Source of the DNA: Syntrophaceticus schinkii
Lineage (GTDB): Bacteria; Bacillota; DSM-12270; Thermacetogeniales; Thermacetogeniaceae
Assembly: GCF_000946815.1 (NCBI RefSeq)
Contig: NZ_CDRZ01000244.1
Coordinates: 1 to 51,818 of the forward strand
Direction: 5' to 3'
Length of the DNA stretch: 51,818 nucleotides
Both the position numbers and the translations under genes were made by a program. Shown piece after piece: positions 1 to 9,973 of this stretch (positions are counted from its first letter, which is position 1; every line of letters starts with the position of its first letter). The notes under the pieces were generated by a model. That model was given only the letters and a program-made list of their open reading frames with translations, did no database searches and was not told where the DNA came from.

Positions 1-41
1 GGAGTGAAATCGAGAGGGAATAATTGCAGCGTCTTTTAGCA

Positions 42-70
42 AAGGCTACTCTTGAGTGCCTTTTTTCTTT
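42..70 (+). terminator. Rho-independent terminator at the window edge
   Basis: AAGGC-T-ACTC, a TT loop, then GAGT-GCCTT form a 9-bp stem with one bulged T, followed directly by a long T-rich tract. It either ends an upstream gene outside the window or is the expression platform of a leader for the transporter operon. The 40 bases before it are too short to identify a riboswitch. Confidence 0.6.
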
Positions 71-257
71 TTTTTATTCGACATCAAAACGCTTTTTTTT
101 TAACCTAGAGGCAGGATTTTGGCTGTAATTAATTGAAAGTAAGTTTGTTATGCTGATCAATCAGATCGGGGGTGAAGGATTAGGTAAAAAATAGATATAA
201 ATATAATTGTATTTTGGGGTTTGGGCGAGACGAAAATATTGAACTGGAGGTTAAGCT
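71..257 (+). other. Leader of the BMP transporter operon
   Basis: This AT-rich stretch holds no gene. A TATAAT sits at 202-207 but has no convincing -35 at the usual distance, so the promoter is only suggested. A clear Shine-Dalgarno (CTGGAGG) lies just before the ATG at 258. Confidence 0.35.
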
Positions 258-1355
258 ATGTTCTCTCTACGCAAATCTGCTGTATTGATTATTGCTCTGG
301 TTATGGTCCTTACCTTCGGGCTCATGGGATGCGGATCTGATTCCGATACAGATGATTCTGATAAATTGAAGGTAGGGTTTGTTTTTGTTGGCCCCGCCGG
401 GGATCACGGTTGGAGTTACACCCATGACCAGGGACGCAAATACCTTGAGGAAGAACTTCCTTATGTGAAAACCACCACTTTAGAAAGTGTCAGTGACAAT
501 GACGCCGAAAAGGCGATCACTCAATTGGTTGAACAAGGCAACAAGATTATTTTTACAACCAGTTTCGGTTTTATGGACCCCACGATCAGTGTGGCCGAGA
601 AGTACCCTGATGTAACATTTATGCACTGCTCCGGTTATAAAACAGCAGGTAATGCAGGGAACTATTTTGGCCGTATCTACCAGCCGCGTTATCTGTCAGG
701 TCTTGCAGCAGGCAAGATGACGAAAACCAATGTGATCGGTTATGTGGCAGCTTTCCCCATCCCGGAAGTAGTGAGAGGAATCAATGCCTTTACTCTGGGT
801 GTGCGGGAGGTAAATCCGGATGCTGTTGTCAAAGTCGTTTGGACCCAGACCTGGCTTGACCCACCTAAGGAAAAGGATGCGGCAAAAAGCCTGCTGGAGC
901 AAAATGCTGATGTCATCGCTCAGCACCAGGATTCACCAGGCCCACTCCAGGCAGCAGAGGAAAAGGGAGTTTACAGCATCGGCTATAACTGCGACATGTC
1001 CAAATTTGCACCGAAAGGCTATCTCACCTCTCCGGTCTGGAATTGGGGGCCCTACTATGTGGATGTTGTCAAATCTGTAAAAGAGGGAACCTGGAAGAGT
1101 GAAGCATACTGGGGTTCGATGGCTGATCAGGTTGTTGACCTGGCAGCTATGAGTTCTTTAGTGCCGGATGATGTCAAAAAATTGGTAGAGGACAAAAAAG
1201 GGAAGATCACTTCTGGTGAATGGGATGTCTTTACAGGCCCTATCAAGGACCAGAAGGGCAATATCAAGGTTCCTGAGGGCAAAAAGATGAGTGATGAAGA
1301 GATGCTGGGTTTTGACTGGTTTGTCGAGGGTGTCGAAGGCACTATTGATAATTAG
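258..1355 (+). CDS. BMP-family ABC transporter substrate-binding lipoprotein
   Basis: This is a 365-residue extracellular binding lipoprotein of the BMP/Med/PnrA family, which in characterised members binds nucleosides. A hydrophobic signal peptide ends in a lipobox (LMGC), so lipidation is expected at about Cys25. The mature protein starts with an acidic Ser/Asp linker and then a family-typical opening (KVGFVFVGPAGDHGW). It contains the ERYP-like patch EKYPDVTFMHCSGY and NYFGRIYQPRYLSGLAAG, typical of the fold. It is first in a four-gene operon with the ATPase 23 bases downstream, so it is the capture component. The exact ligand, probably a purine nucleoside, cannot be read from sequence. 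Confidence 0.9.
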   Translation: MFSLRKSAVLIIALVMVLTFGLMGCGSDSDTDDSDKLKVGFVFVGPAGDHGWSYTHDQGRKYLEEELPYVKTTTLESVSDNDAEKAITQLVEQGNKIIFTTSFGFMDPTISVAEKYPDVTFMHCSGYKTAGNAGNYFGRIYQPRYLSGLAAGKMTKTNVIGYVAAFPIPEVVRGINAFTLGVREVNPDAVVKVVWTQTWLDPPKEKDAAKSLLEQNADVIAQHQDSPGPLQAAEEKGVYSIGYNCDMSKFAPKGYLTSPVWNWGPYYVDVVKSVKEGTWKSEAYWGSMADQVVDLAAMSSLVPDDVKKLVEDKKGKITSGEWDVFTGPIKDQKGNIKVPEGKKMSDEEMLGFDWFVEGVEGTIDN

Positions 1356-1378
1356 CTATTTTAGTACAGGAGGGTATT

Positions 1379-2905
1379 GTGACCAGGGCAGTTATCGAGA
1401 TGCGAGGCATTACCAAACAATTTCCTGGGGTGCTGGCCAATGACAGTGTCCATTTCCGGCTCTTAGAGGGTGAGATTCATGCTCTCCTGGGAGAGAACGG
1501 GGCAGGAAAGAGTACACTGATGAGCATCTTGAGTGGTTTATATAAGCCCGATGCAGGGGAAATCTGGCTGCGGGGAGCAAGGATGAATGTTATTGGCTCC
1601 CCGCGACAGGCCCTTGATTTGGGGATCGGTATGGTGCACCAGCATTTCCGGCTGGTGGATTCATTTTCAGTCACAGAAAATGTTATTCTGGGTACCATTT
1701 CCGGGAAGCTGTCATTAAAGATAAAAGATTATGCAGGCCATCTATCAGGGATTGCTCAACAGTTTGGTATGAAGGTTGACCCGTATGCAAAGGTGTGGCA
1801 GTTGTCCATCGGTGAAAAACAGCGGGTGGAGATACTCAAACTCCTTTACAGGGGTACTGATCTGTTGATCCTTGATGAGCCAACAGCGGTTCTGACCCCC
1901 CAAGAAACCAGGGATCTATTCCAGACATTGCGCCAGATGGCGGCCACAGGCAAGTCTATTATATTAATAACTCATAAGCTGCAGGAAGTTATGGAGGTCG
2001 CTGACCGGATCACTGTGCTTAGAAAGGGCAGAAATGCCGGAACTGTTGCGGTCAAGGATACCAGTGAACAGGAATTGACGAGGATGATGGTGGAAAGGGA
2101 TGTCCTCTTTACCACTGCAGGCAGAGCAAAGACGAGTGAGCAGCCGGTGTTAACTGTTCAGGATTTGTGTGTTCCTGGGGATCACGGACGACTTGCAGTC
2201 AAAAATGTATCTATGGATGTACATGCCGGGGAGATCCTGGGTATTGCCGGTGTAGCCGGTAATGGCCAGCGTGAGCTTACCGAAGCACTTACCGGGCTGC
2301 GGCCGGTCAGTGGGGGGAAAATACTGGTGGATGATGTTGAGCTTACCCATAAATCCACCCGGGATTTTATCGATGCTCGGGTAAGCAGCATTCCCGAGGA
2401 CCGGTTGGGAACAGGTCTTGTACCAGGACTTGATGTATATGATAATGCCATCTTAAAAGATTACCGGAAACCGCCTGTTGGGAAGGGGATTTTGCTCAAC
2501 CACCGTGCTGTCCATGAAAAAGCGGAGAAGATGGTTGATCAGTTTCATGTTCAGGTATCTGATTTACAGTACCCGGTGCGGATGCTTTCAGGGGGAAACC
2601 TCCAGCGTCTCTTGCTGGCCAGGGAGATCATGTCACAACCGCGCCTGGTGATCGCTTCTTACCCGGCCCGGGGACTTGATATCAGCGCAACTGAAGCTGT
2701 GTACAGAATGCTTCTTGACCTCTGTAATGAAGGGACAGCGGTGCTGCTCATTTCAGAGGACCTTGATGAACTTATAACTCTTGCGGATCGTATTGCTGTT
2801 ATTTATAATGGTGAAATCGTCGGTGTGGTTCCTATAGAAGATGCAGATATCGAGGATCTGGGAACGATGATGGTTGGAGGCCGGAGGGAGGCAGTCACAG
2901 AATGA
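1379..2905 (+). CDS. Nucleoside ABC transporter, double-domain ATP-binding protein
   Basis: This 508-residue protein has two tandem nucleotide-binding domains, like the NupB/YufO and RbsA type. Domain 1 has an intact Walker A (GENGAGKST, about residue 38), a signature LSIGEKQR and Walker B LLILDEPTAVL. Domain 2 is degenerate: its P-loop reads GVAGNGQRE, and SYPARGLD replaces the usual DEPTRGLD, while the LSGGNLQR signature remains. That asymmetry is normal for the family. The GTG start follows CAGGAGGG by a short spacer. Its stop overlaps the permease ATG (ATGA), so translational coupling is likely. It powers the two permeases downstream. Confidence 0.92.
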   Translation: MTRAVIEMRGITKQFPGVLANDSVHFRLLEGEIHALLGENGAGKSTLMSILSGLYKPDAGEIWLRGARMNVIGSPRQALDLGIGMVHQHFRLVDSFSVTENVILGTISGKLSLKIKDYAGHLSGIAQQFGMKVDPYAKVWQLSIGEKQRVEILKLLYRGTDLLILDEPTAVLTPQETRDLFQTLRQMAATGKSIILITHKLQEVMEVADRITVLRKGRNAGTVAVKDTSEQELTRMMVERDVLFTTAGRAKTSEQPVLTVQDLCVPGDHGRLAVKNVSMDVHAGEILGIAGVAGNGQRELTEALTGLRPVSGGKILVDDVELTHKSTRDFIDARVSSIPEDRLGTGLVPGLDVYDNAILKDYRKPPVGKGILLNHRAVHEKAEKMVDQFHVQVSDLQYPVRMLSGGNLQRLLLAREIMSQPRLVIASYPARGLDISATEAVYRMLLDLCNEGTAVLLISEDLDELITLADRIAVIYNGEIVGVVPIEDADIEDLGTMMVGGRREAVTE

Positions 2906-3988
2906 ACTGGGAGCGGTTTGGTATAAAAATAGAAAAGCAGCTGCATACAACTCCTTTGATCTCGTTTAGTATACCTCTTCTGGCGATCCTGCTGGCCCTG
3001 CTTGTAGAGGGGGTTTTTCTCTTCATATCCGGCTATAACCCCTTTGGGGTCTACGGGGTGCTCTTTAAAGGGGCATTTGGAACATGGTATGGCCTTTCAG
3101 AATCTATTGTGACGGCAATACCCTTGATCCTCACCGGGCTTGGTGTGTCCATCGCCTTTCGCATGGTTCTGGTGGAATATCGGGGGGGAGGGGCAGTTGT
3201 ACATGGGGGCGTTCGCTGCCAGTTGGGTGGCTCTGTCTTATCCCGATGCCCCTGCTTACATACTGCAGCCTGCCATGTTCATGGCAGGTTTCATCGGAGG
3301 AGCTCTCTGGGGTCTGCTTCCCGCTATACCCAGAGCATTGAAAGGGGTAAATGAAACCCTGACAACACTGATGCTCAACTATGTGGCCATCTTCTGGGTG
3401 GGCTACCTGGTTTATGGGCCCTGGCGGGATCCGCAGAGCTATAATTTCCCCATTACTCCGGATTTTTCTCAGAGTGCTATACTGCCTCACCTGGGGAACA
3501 CCAGGATACATGCAGGTATCCTGATCGCTTTAGGGTTGGTGGTGATCGTCTATTTTGTGATGCAGCATACGGTTTGGGGGTATGAGATCCGCGTTGCCGG
3601 TGAAAGCAGGCGGGCAGCAGATTATGCTGGAATCAATGTTGTCAGGAACATTCTCTTGGTGATGATGATCAGTGGGGGATTATGTGGGCTGGCCGGTTAT
3701 TGTGAGGTGGCGGGGATTTTTCGCAAGCTCCAGCATACCATCTCACCTGGTTACGGTTATACAGCAATCATTATTGCCTGGCTGGCCAAATTGAACCCAT
3801 GGGCTATTGTTGTTGTTGCCTTCCTTTTCGGGGGGTTGATTTCCGGGGGATATACCATGCAGGCAGCCGGCCTTCCCTCTACAACAGTTACCATGCTGCA
3901 GGGTGTGATTCTCTTCTTTGTGCTTGGGGGAGAGATCTTGACGCGCTACCGGATTCGATTCATCAGGAAGGATGGTGCTAAAGCATGA
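2902..3988 (+). CDS. Nucleoside ABC transporter permease 1 (interrupted by a frameshift)
   Basis: This is a YufP/NupP-like integral membrane permease of the BPD_transp_2 family, about 361 residues when the two frames are joined. The first frame ends in GVSIAFRMVL. The conserved cytoplasmic segment WNIGGEGQLYMGA is then found in the next frame, so one extra base lies near 3171-3174 (CTGGTGG where CTGTGG would keep frame). Left as given, the first frame stops at 3354. Several hydrophobic helices follow, with the family motif GESRRAADYAGI. The start overlaps the ATPase stop and the end overlaps the next permease. The rest is well conserved, so an indel error is as likely as a real lesion. Confidence 0.85.
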
Positions 3989-4908
3989 GCTTCTCCCTGG
4001 TTACAGTAGTTTTAGCGGCAGCGATTACCGCCGGGACACCGATACTCTATGCCTCTTTGGGAGAGCTCATTTGCGAGAGGGCGGGGGTTTTGAATCTCGG
4101 TGTAGAAGGCATGATGCTGGTAGGTGCTGTAACAGGTTTTATTGTCACTGTACAGACTGGTAATCACTGGCTCGGCTTTGGTATGGGGATATTTTGCGGT
4201 GGTTTGGTGGCTTTGATTCATGCCTTTTTGAGTGTAACCCTGCACGCAAACCAGGTTGTCAGCGGTCTGGCGCTTACCATGTTTGGTACAGGCTTGAGCG
4301 GCTACCTGGGGCAGAAGATGGTGGGGATTCCGCTGGAGTCGCCTTTTAGGGCTTTTGATCTGCCGGGTCTGAGCAATATACCTTGTTTGGGGCCGATTTT
4401 TTTCCAGCATGATGCATTGGTTTATCTTTCCTATATTTTAATTCCTCTCTGCTGGTATTTATTATTTCGTACCTCGGCGGGACTCAACCTGCGTGCGGTA
4501 GGGGAGCACCCGGGTGCGGCTGATGCCGCGGGGCTGAATGTGGCGGTATTTCGCTATTTTGCTGTTGTCACGGGTGGTATGCTGGCAGGTGCGGGTGGTG
4601 CTTACCTATCGTTGGCATATTCTCCTTCCTGGGTACAGAATATGTCAGCTGGCAGGGGTTGGATTGCTGTTGCTCTGGTGATCTTCGCTATGTGGAATCC
4701 TTTAAGGGCATTGCTCGGCGCTTATCTCTTCGGGGGGATCGAGGCTCTGGGCTTTCGACTGCAGGCTGTGGGAATTACTGTATCACCATTTTTTTTGCGG
4801 ATGCTGCCCTATCTGTTTACCATCCTGGTGCTGGTTCTGGTAACATCCGGGAGAAATGCGGGTGCACCTGCCGCTCTTGGGATATCCTATGAAAGGGAAG
4901 AAAGGTGA
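3985..4908 (+). CDS. Nucleoside ABC transporter permease 2
   Basis: This is a 307-residue BPD_transp_2 family permease resembling YufQ/NupQ, the second membrane subunit of the transporter. It has about eight hydrophobic segments. The family motifs LGELICERAGVLNLGVEGMM near the N-terminus and VGEHPGAADAAGLNV in the central cytoplasmic loop are both present. Its ATG overlaps the stop of permease 1 (ATGA), which completes a tightly coupled lipoprotein-ATPase-permease-permease operon. No terminator with a T-run follows; instead a hairpin with a GAACCGTCCCC loop begins 6 bases downstream. Confidence 0.9.
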   Translation: MSFSLVTVVLAAAITAGTPILYASLGELICERAGVLNLGVEGMMLVGAVTGFIVTVQTGNHWLGFGMGIFCGGLVALIHAFLSVTLHANQVVSGLALTMFGTGLSGYLGQKMVGIPLESPFRAFDLPGLSNIPCLGPIFFQHDALVYLSYILIPLCWYLLFRTSAGLNLRAVGEHPGAADAAGLNVAVFRYFAVVTGGMLAGAGGAYLSLAYSPSWVQNMSAGRGWIAVALVIFAMWNPLRALLGAYLFGGIEALGFRLQAVGITVSPFFLRMLPYLFTILVLVLVTSGRNAGAPAALGISYEREER

Positions 4909-4913
4909 GCTGA

Positions 4914-4944
4914 GTGAGACGCGAGAACCGTCCCCGCGTCTCAC
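4914..4944. repeat. Hairpin with GAACCGTCCCC loop (REP-like element)
   Basis: GTGAGACGC at 4914-4922 pairs with GCGTCTCAC at 4936-4944 around a loop containing AGAACCGTCCCC. A second copy of the 3' arm (CGCGTCTCA) follows immediately. The same loop sits on a different stem at 17222-17248, which suggests that the structure as well as the sequence is conserved. Confidence 0.65.
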
Positions 4945-4958
4945 CCGCGTCTCAGATC

Positions 4959-4988
4959 TTGACAATGCCTTCATTAATTCCGTATAAT
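4959..4988 (+). promoter_or_regulatory. Sigma-A promoter of ileS
   Basis: TTGACA (4959-4964) and TATAAT (4983-4988) are both perfect consensus hexamers, 18 bases apart. Transcription would begin near 4995, just ahead of the T-box leader. Confidence 0.85.
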
Positions 4989-5009
4989 TACTACTGTAAT
5001 TAAAGCAAT

Positions 5010-5254
5010 TAATATCAGCTTAAAACGATGATCAGGAAGAGTATGCTGTTATGGGTTGAGTCAGCGAGCCGGGGAGGGTGTGAGCCCGGCAGAGGGGACA
5101 GCAGAAAATCACCTGGGAGTGCCTGCCGAAAAAATGATGATGAGTAAGCAAGGCCGTTTGAGGAGCGTTACTCCTTTAAAAAGAGCCTTCTTGTAGAAGG
5201 AAGCAGGGTGGTACCGCGGGAACCTCTCGCCCCTTACGGGGAGGGGTTTTTTAT
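5010..5254 (+). promoter_or_regulatory. T-box leader, isoleucine specifier, with terminator
   Basis: The conserved T-box core is at 5203-5218 (GCAGGGTGGTACCGCG). Its TGGT (5209-5212) would pair with the ACCA end of uncharged tRNA. A likely specifier codon, ATC for isoleucine, lies at 5108-5110 in the Stem I internal loop context AGAAAATCACC. The competing terminator is the hairpin at about 5222-5252 (CCCC TTAC GGGG core) followed by T6. High uncharged tRNA-Ile should stabilise the antiterminator and switch on ileS, which starts 40 bases later. Confidence 0.93.
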
Positions 5255-5294
5255 TTTACATAAATACTATTTAATATAAATGAGGTGAGCAGTT

Positions 5295-8087
5295 TTGGAG
5301 TATAAGAAGACATTAAACCTGCCCCATACCGATTTTCCCATGCGCGCCAATCTTCCTAAAAGAGAACCTGAGGTTTTGGGCTTCTGGGATGAAATTGGCC
5401 TTTATGACCAGATCTGTAAGGGGTTCCAGGGAAAGCCCAAGTATATCCTGCACGATGGTCCCCCATATGCCAACGGCAATCTTCATCTGGGGCATGTCCT
5501 GAACAAAGTTTTAAAAGATATTATTGTAAGATACCGTGTCATGGCAGGCTTTAATGCCCCTTATGTACCTGGCTGGGATACCCATGGCCTTCCTATTGAA
5601 CAGCAGGTCATCAAAACCATGAAAGTTGACCGCCACAAAATGGGTCCCGTCAAGTTTCGCCGCCTGTGCAGGGATTATGCACTCAAGTATGTGGATATAC
5701 AGCGAAAGGAGTTCCAGCGCTTGGGGGTGATGGGGGATTGGCAAGACCCCTATCTAACCCTGAAACCCGCCTATGAGGCCGTGCAGATCGGTCTGTTCGG
5801 TAAAATGGCTGAGAAAGGATTTATATATAAGGGCCTCAAGCCTGTTTACTGGTGCACTGATTGCGAGACTGCCCTGGCTGAAGCAGAGGTGGAGTACCAG
5901 GAGGATGAAAGCGAATCGATCTATGTGCTTTTCCCGGTCAGGGACAGCAAAGGGGTTTTTGATGCTGATGAGAATACATATGTCCTCATCTGGACCACCA
6001 CACCCTGGACGATACCTGGGAATATGGCCATCTCAGTGCACCCGGATTTCCAGTATGTTCTTGCAGAGGTAGATGGCAAGAAGTTGATCACAGCCAAAGA
6101 ACTCCTTCCTAAAGTTGCAGAGATCAAAGGGGAGAAAAATCCTCGCATTCTGGGAACCTGGCAGGGAAGCCAGCTGGAAGGGATCCGCTGCCATCATCCC
6201 TTTTATGAGAGGGATTCCATTGTGATCACAGGGAGACATGTTACATTAGAACAGGGTACAGGTGCTGTTCATACCGCACCCGCCCACGGTACCGAGGACT
6301 TCGAGGTCTGCCAAAAGCATGGGATTCCGGTTCTGTCACTGGTTGATGGCAAGGGGAGATTTCTTCCCGAGGCTGGGCTCTTTGCGGGTATGATGGTTTT
6401 CGAAAGCAATGAGCACGTGATCAAAGAATTAGAGGAGCGAGGTAAGCTCTATCACCAGGAGAAGCTGTTTCACCAGTACCCGCACTGCTGGCGCTGCAAA
6501 GATCCCCTTATGTTCAGGGCAACTGAGCAGTGGTTTGCCTCTATCGACGGCTTCCGCAAGGAGGCTCTGCGGGCTATCGATGAAGTGGAGTGGATTCCCT
6601 CCTGGGGCAGGGAGCGTATCCATAACATGATCGCTGAGCGCGGTGACTGGTGTATTTCCCGCCAGCGCGTCTGGGGGGTGCCTATCCCCATCTTTTATTG
6701 TGAAGAATGTGATGCTACAATAATCAATGAAGAGACGATTCTCCATCTGCAGAAGCTGTTTGCTGAAGGTGGCTCTGATGTCTGGTTTGAGCGCTCTGCA
6801 GCAGAACTCCTGCCTGACGGTTTCCGGTGTCCCTCCTGTGGAGGGGAAGACTTTCGCAAGGAAACTGATACCATGGATGTTTGGTTTGATTCCGGCTCCA
6901 GCCACATGGCGGTGCTGGAGCAGCGCCCGGAACTCAGGTGGCCCGCAGACCTCTATCTGGAAGGGAGTGACCAGCACAGGGGCTGGTTCAACTCATCTTT
7001 ATGTACATCTGTTGCGGTTAGAGGCACAGCCCCTTATAAGGGTGTGCTCACCCATGGGTTTGTTGTTGATGAAGATGGGAGAAAGATGTCCAAATCGCTG
7101 GGGAATGTGGTTTATCCCCAGGAATTAATTGATAAATTCGGTGCAGATGTGTTGAGGTTATGGGTGACTTCAGCTGATTACCGGAACGATATGGCTGTTT
7201 CCAAGAAGATCATGGGTCAGCTGGCAGACACCTACCGGAAGATCCGCAACACATTCCGTTTTCTGCTGGGCAATCTTTATGACTTTGATCCGGAGAAAGA
7301 CAGCCTGCCTTACGAAGAGTTATCTCATTTGGACCAGTGGATTCTGTTCAGACTCCACCAGTTGATTCAGAGGGTAAACAAGGCATATGAAAAAAGTGAA
7401 TTCCATATTGTTTATCATGCCATCTCCACTTTTTGTGTGGTGGATCTAAGCTCCTTTTATCTTGATATAACCAAAGACACACTGTACTGCTCAGGAGCAT
7501 TGGATGGGGAGCGCCGCGGCATACAAACTGTGCTTTTTGAAGCAGGCAGTGTCTTAGCGCGACTCTTAGCTCCTGTAATGCCCTTTACCACAGAGGAGGT
7601 GTGGGGCTATCTGCCTGGTATGAAAGCCATGGCGGAAAGTGTACACTTAACTTCTTTGCCTCAGGTAAACCGTGATTATCTGAACCCTGAGCTGGAAAGA
7701 CTGTGGGAAAGGCTTCTCAACCTGCGGGATGAAGTAGCCAAAGCTTTAGAGGCCGCCCGCCAGGAAAAGGTGATTGGGCCTGCCACCCAGGCAAATGTCT
7801 CTCTTTATCCTGAGAATGAAGAAGCACTCAAGTTTTTACAGCAAGTGGAAGATGAGCTGCCTGCACTTTTTATCGTATCTGGGGTTAAGGTGCATCAGGT
7901 TTGGGAAGTTGTACCTCAAGGGGCATTGAAACCGGAGAATGGTCTTCCTTTGCAGATCGCGGTAGCTCCTGCACCCGGCGGGAAATGCACCAGGTGCTGG
8001 CTTTATAAAGAAACTGTGGGGCAATCTGCCTCTCACCCGGAACTCTGTGAGCGCTGCCGTGAAGTTGTAGAGAAGTGTGAGGGGTGA
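5295..8087 (+). CDS. ileS: Isoleucyl-tRNA synthetase
   Basis: This 930-residue cytosolic class I synthetase charges tRNA-Ile. The HIGH motif is HLGH in HDGPPYANGNLHLGH near residue 60. An editing (CP1) domain follows (TTTPWTIPGN and GTGAVHTAPAHGTED). The catalytic loop is GRKMSKSLGN at about residue 595. The C-terminal zinc finger CTRCWLYK...CERC is near the end. The length is normal for the bacterial enzyme. The start is TTG at 5295, preceded by GAGGTGAG at the right spacing. It is controlled by the T-box directly upstream, and the ACT-domain gene follows after 5 bases. Confidence 0.97.
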   Translation: MEYKKTLNLPHTDFPMRANLPKREPEVLGFWDEIGLYDQICKGFQGKPKYILHDGPPYANGNLHLGHVLNKVLKDIIVRYRVMAGFNAPYVPGWDTHGLPIEQQVIKTMKVDRHKMGPVKFRRLCRDYALKYVDIQRKEFQRLGVMGDWQDPYLTLKPAYEAVQIGLFGKMAEKGFIYKGLKPVYWCTDCETALAEAEVEYQEDESESIYVLFPVRDSKGVFDADENTYVLIWTTTPWTIPGNMAISVHPDFQYVLAEVDGKKLITAKELLPKVAEIKGEKNPRILGTWQGSQLEGIRCHHPFYERDSIVITGRHVTLEQGTGAVHTAPAHGTEDFEVCQKHGIPVLSLVDGKGRFLPEAGLFAGMMVFESNEHVIKELEERGKLYHQEKLFHQYPHCWRCKDPLMFRATEQWFASIDGFRKEALRAIDEVEWIPSWGRERIHNMIAERGDWCISRQRVWGVPIPIFYCEECDATIINEETILHLQKLFAEGGSDVWFERSAAELLPDGFRCPSCGGEDFRKETDTMDVWFDSGSSHMAVLEQRPELRWPADLYLEGSDQHRGWFNSSLCTSVAVRGTAPYKGVLTHGFVVDEDGRKMSKSLGNVVYPQELIDKFGADVLRLWVTSADYRNDMAVSKKIMGQLADTYRKIRNTFRFLLGNLYDFDPEKDSLPYEELSHLDQWILFRLHQLIQRVNKAYEKSEFHIVYHAISTFCVVDLSSFYLDITKDTLYCSGALDGERRGIQTVLFEAGSVLARLLAPVMPFTTEEVWGYLPGMKAMAESVHLTSLPQVNRDYLNPELERLWERLLNLRDEVAKALEAARQEKVIGPATQANVSLYPENEEALKFLQQVEDELPALFIVSGVKVHQVWEVVPQGALKPENGLPLQIAVAPAPGGKCTRCWLYKETVGQSASHPELCERCREVVEKCEG

Positions 8088-8092
8088 TCTGA

Positions 8093-8539
8093 ATGCAGGA
8101 TGTGATCACAAAAGAAAAAGTCGCCGCGCTGCCTGATCATGCGGAGTTAAGGGTTAGGGCAGGGGCGATCATTACACAGGCTGCGCGGGAGTTGATCAAG
8201 GAAAAGGGAGTTTCATTGCTGTTTGATGAGGGCGGCCTCGCTGAGTCTCAGGAGATGGATCACGATGCTGAACACGCTATTGTAACAGTTGTTGGCCGTG
8301 ACCGTGTGGGTATTATCGCAGGAGTGGCAGGGATTCTTGCGGATGCTGATGTTAATATTCTGGATATCAGCCAGACCGTCCTGCAGGGCTTTTTTGCCAT
8401 GATCATGATCCTGGATCTTTCCCGTTCCCAGGATGATTTTACAGAACTGCGGCAGAAGCTGGAAGAAGCGGGGGATGAAATGGGTTTAAAGATCACCCTG
8501 CAGCATGAAGATGTCTTTCAATACATGCACCGCGTTTAG
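8093..8539 (+). CDS. ACT-domain regulatory protein with an N-terminal extension
   Basis: This is a 148-residue protein. The C-terminal ~90 residues match the UPF0237 ACT-domain family ([20 protein letters not shown], then [20 protein letters not shown]), which senses small ligands. UPF0237 proteins are normally about 90 residues; here about 58 residues precede the domain. The extension ([10 protein letters not shown]...[17 protein letters not shown]) resembles the N-terminus of EutT-type corrinoid adenosyltransferases; that comparison is from memory. The gene is followed 16 bases later by the UPF0210 gene. UPF0237 and UPF0210 genes are commonly paired. Function is unknown. Confidence 0.85.
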   Translation: MQDVITKEKVAALPDHAELRVRAGAIITQAARELIKEKGVSLLFDEGGLAESQEMDHDAEHAIVTVVGRDRVGIIAGVAGILADADVNILDISQTVLQGFFAMIMILDLSRSQDDFTELRQKLEEAGDEMGLKITLQHEDVFQYMHRV

Positions 8540-8555
8540 GGAGGATGACGCAGAA

Positions 8556-9923
8556 GTGCCTTTTTCCTATACTCAAGATGAAATCCTGGAAACCATACGC
8601 ATGGTAGAGATGGAGAACCTTGATATCAGAACGATCACCATGGGTATCAGCCTGCGTGACTGCGCCGACCCTGACCTGAAAGCAGCGGGAAAGAAGATCT
8701 ATGAAAAGATTGTACGCTGTGCAGGCAATTTGGTAGAGGTAGGAGAGGGATTGGAGCGCAGCTTCGGCATCCCCATTATCAATAAGCGGGTGGCTGTGAC
8801 CCCCATAGCTTTAATCGCTGAGTGTTCAGGGGATGATGATTACTGCTGCCTGGCACAGGTTTTGGATGATGCAGCCCGGGAGATCGGTGTGAATTTTCTC
8901 GGAGGTTATGCTGCACTGGTACATAAGGGGTTTACGACAGGTGACCGCAACCTGATCAACTCCATACCCCAGGCTCTTTCAGAGACAGAACATGTCTGTG
9001 CTGCAGTCAATGTGGGTACAACCAAATCAGGTATCAATATGGAAGCTGTTTATCAGATGGGAAAAGTGATCAAGGAGACCGCGAAAAGAACCGCGAACAA
9101 GGACGGCCTGGGCTGTGCCAAACTGGTTGTTTTCTGCAATGCTCCTGAAGATAATCCCTTTATGGCCGGGGCATTTCATGGAGTCGGAGAACCGGAGTGT
9201 GTGATTAATGTAGGTGTCAGCGGTCCAGGGGTAATCCTGAATGTCGTCAGGAATCAGCCTGATGCAGATCTAGGTACACTGGCCTCCCTGATCAAGCAGA
9301 CAGCATTCAAGATCACCCGCATGGGGGAACTGTTCGGACGAACCGCATCCAGTAAGCTGGGGGTTCCTTTTGGGGTTGTTGATCTGTCACTGGCACCGAC
9401 TCCTGCTGTGGGTGACAGTGTGGCTGAAATTCTCGAAGCGATGGGTTTGGAAAGGTGTGGAGCGCCCGGTACCACTGCTGCCCTGGCTGTACTCAATGAT
9501 GCAGTTAAAAAGGGTGGGGCGATGGCCTCCTCCTATGTGGGGGGCTTAAGTGGTGCCTTTATCCCGGTAAGTGAGGATCAGGGGATGGCCCGCGCGGTGG
9601 CTGAAGGCGCCTTGACCATAGAAAAGCTGGAGGCCCTAACCTGTATCTGTTCTGTTGGTTTGGATATGGTCGTTATTCCGGGAGATACCCCTGCAGAGAC
9701 CATCGCTGCAATCATTGCTGATGAAGCAGCGATTGGAATGATCAACAAGAAAACAACAGGAGTGCGTTTGATACCGGCTCCGGGAAAGAAAACCGGAGAT
9801 AGGGTAGAATTTGGAGGGCTTTTGGGTAATGCTCCGGTGATCAATGTGAGCAGTTACAGTTCAGCTGCCTTTATCAAGAGGGGGGGCAGGATTCCCGCTC
9901 CTCTGCAAGCCCTTACAAATTGA
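8556..9923 (+). CDS. UPF0210 (DUF711/PFL-like) family protein
   Basis: This is a 455-residue protein of the UPF0210 family, distantly related to pyruvate formate-lyase folds; its cellular role is unknown. The N-terminal signature [29 protein letters not shown] is present, and the glycine-rich C-terminal half is intact ([18 protein letters not shown]). I chose the GTG at 8556 because GGGAGG (8539-8544) sits 11 bases upstream and this gives the usual family length. An ATG at 8505 in the same frame would add 17 residues inside the ACT gene. It is co-transcribed with the ACT-domain protein, its probable ligand-sensing partner. Confidence 0.88.
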   Translation: MPFSYTQDEILETIRMVEMENLDIRTITMGISLRDCADPDLKAAGKKIYEKIVRCAGNLVEVGEGLERSFGIPIINKRVAVTPIALIAECSGDDDYCCLAQVLDDAAREIGVNFLGGYAALVHKGFTTGDRNLINSIPQALSETEHVCAAVNVGTTKSGINMEAVYQMGKVIKETAKRTANKDGLGCAKLVVFCNAPEDNPFMAGAFHGVGEPECVINVGVSGPGVILNVVRNQPDADLGTLASLIKQTAFKITRMGELFGRTASSKLGVPFGVVDLSLAPTPAVGDSVAEILEAMGLERCGAPGTTAALAVLNDAVKKGGAMASSYVGGLSGAFIPVSEDQGMARAVAEGALTIEKLEALTCICSVGLDMVVIPGDTPAETIAAIIADEAAIGMINKKTTGVRLIPAPGKKTGDRVEFGGLLGNAPVINVSSYSSAAFIKRGGRIPAPLQALTN

Positions 9924-9973
9924 TAAACACCCTGCAGCAAAGCATGATTGACCCCGGATAAAGAGGGTGAGGT

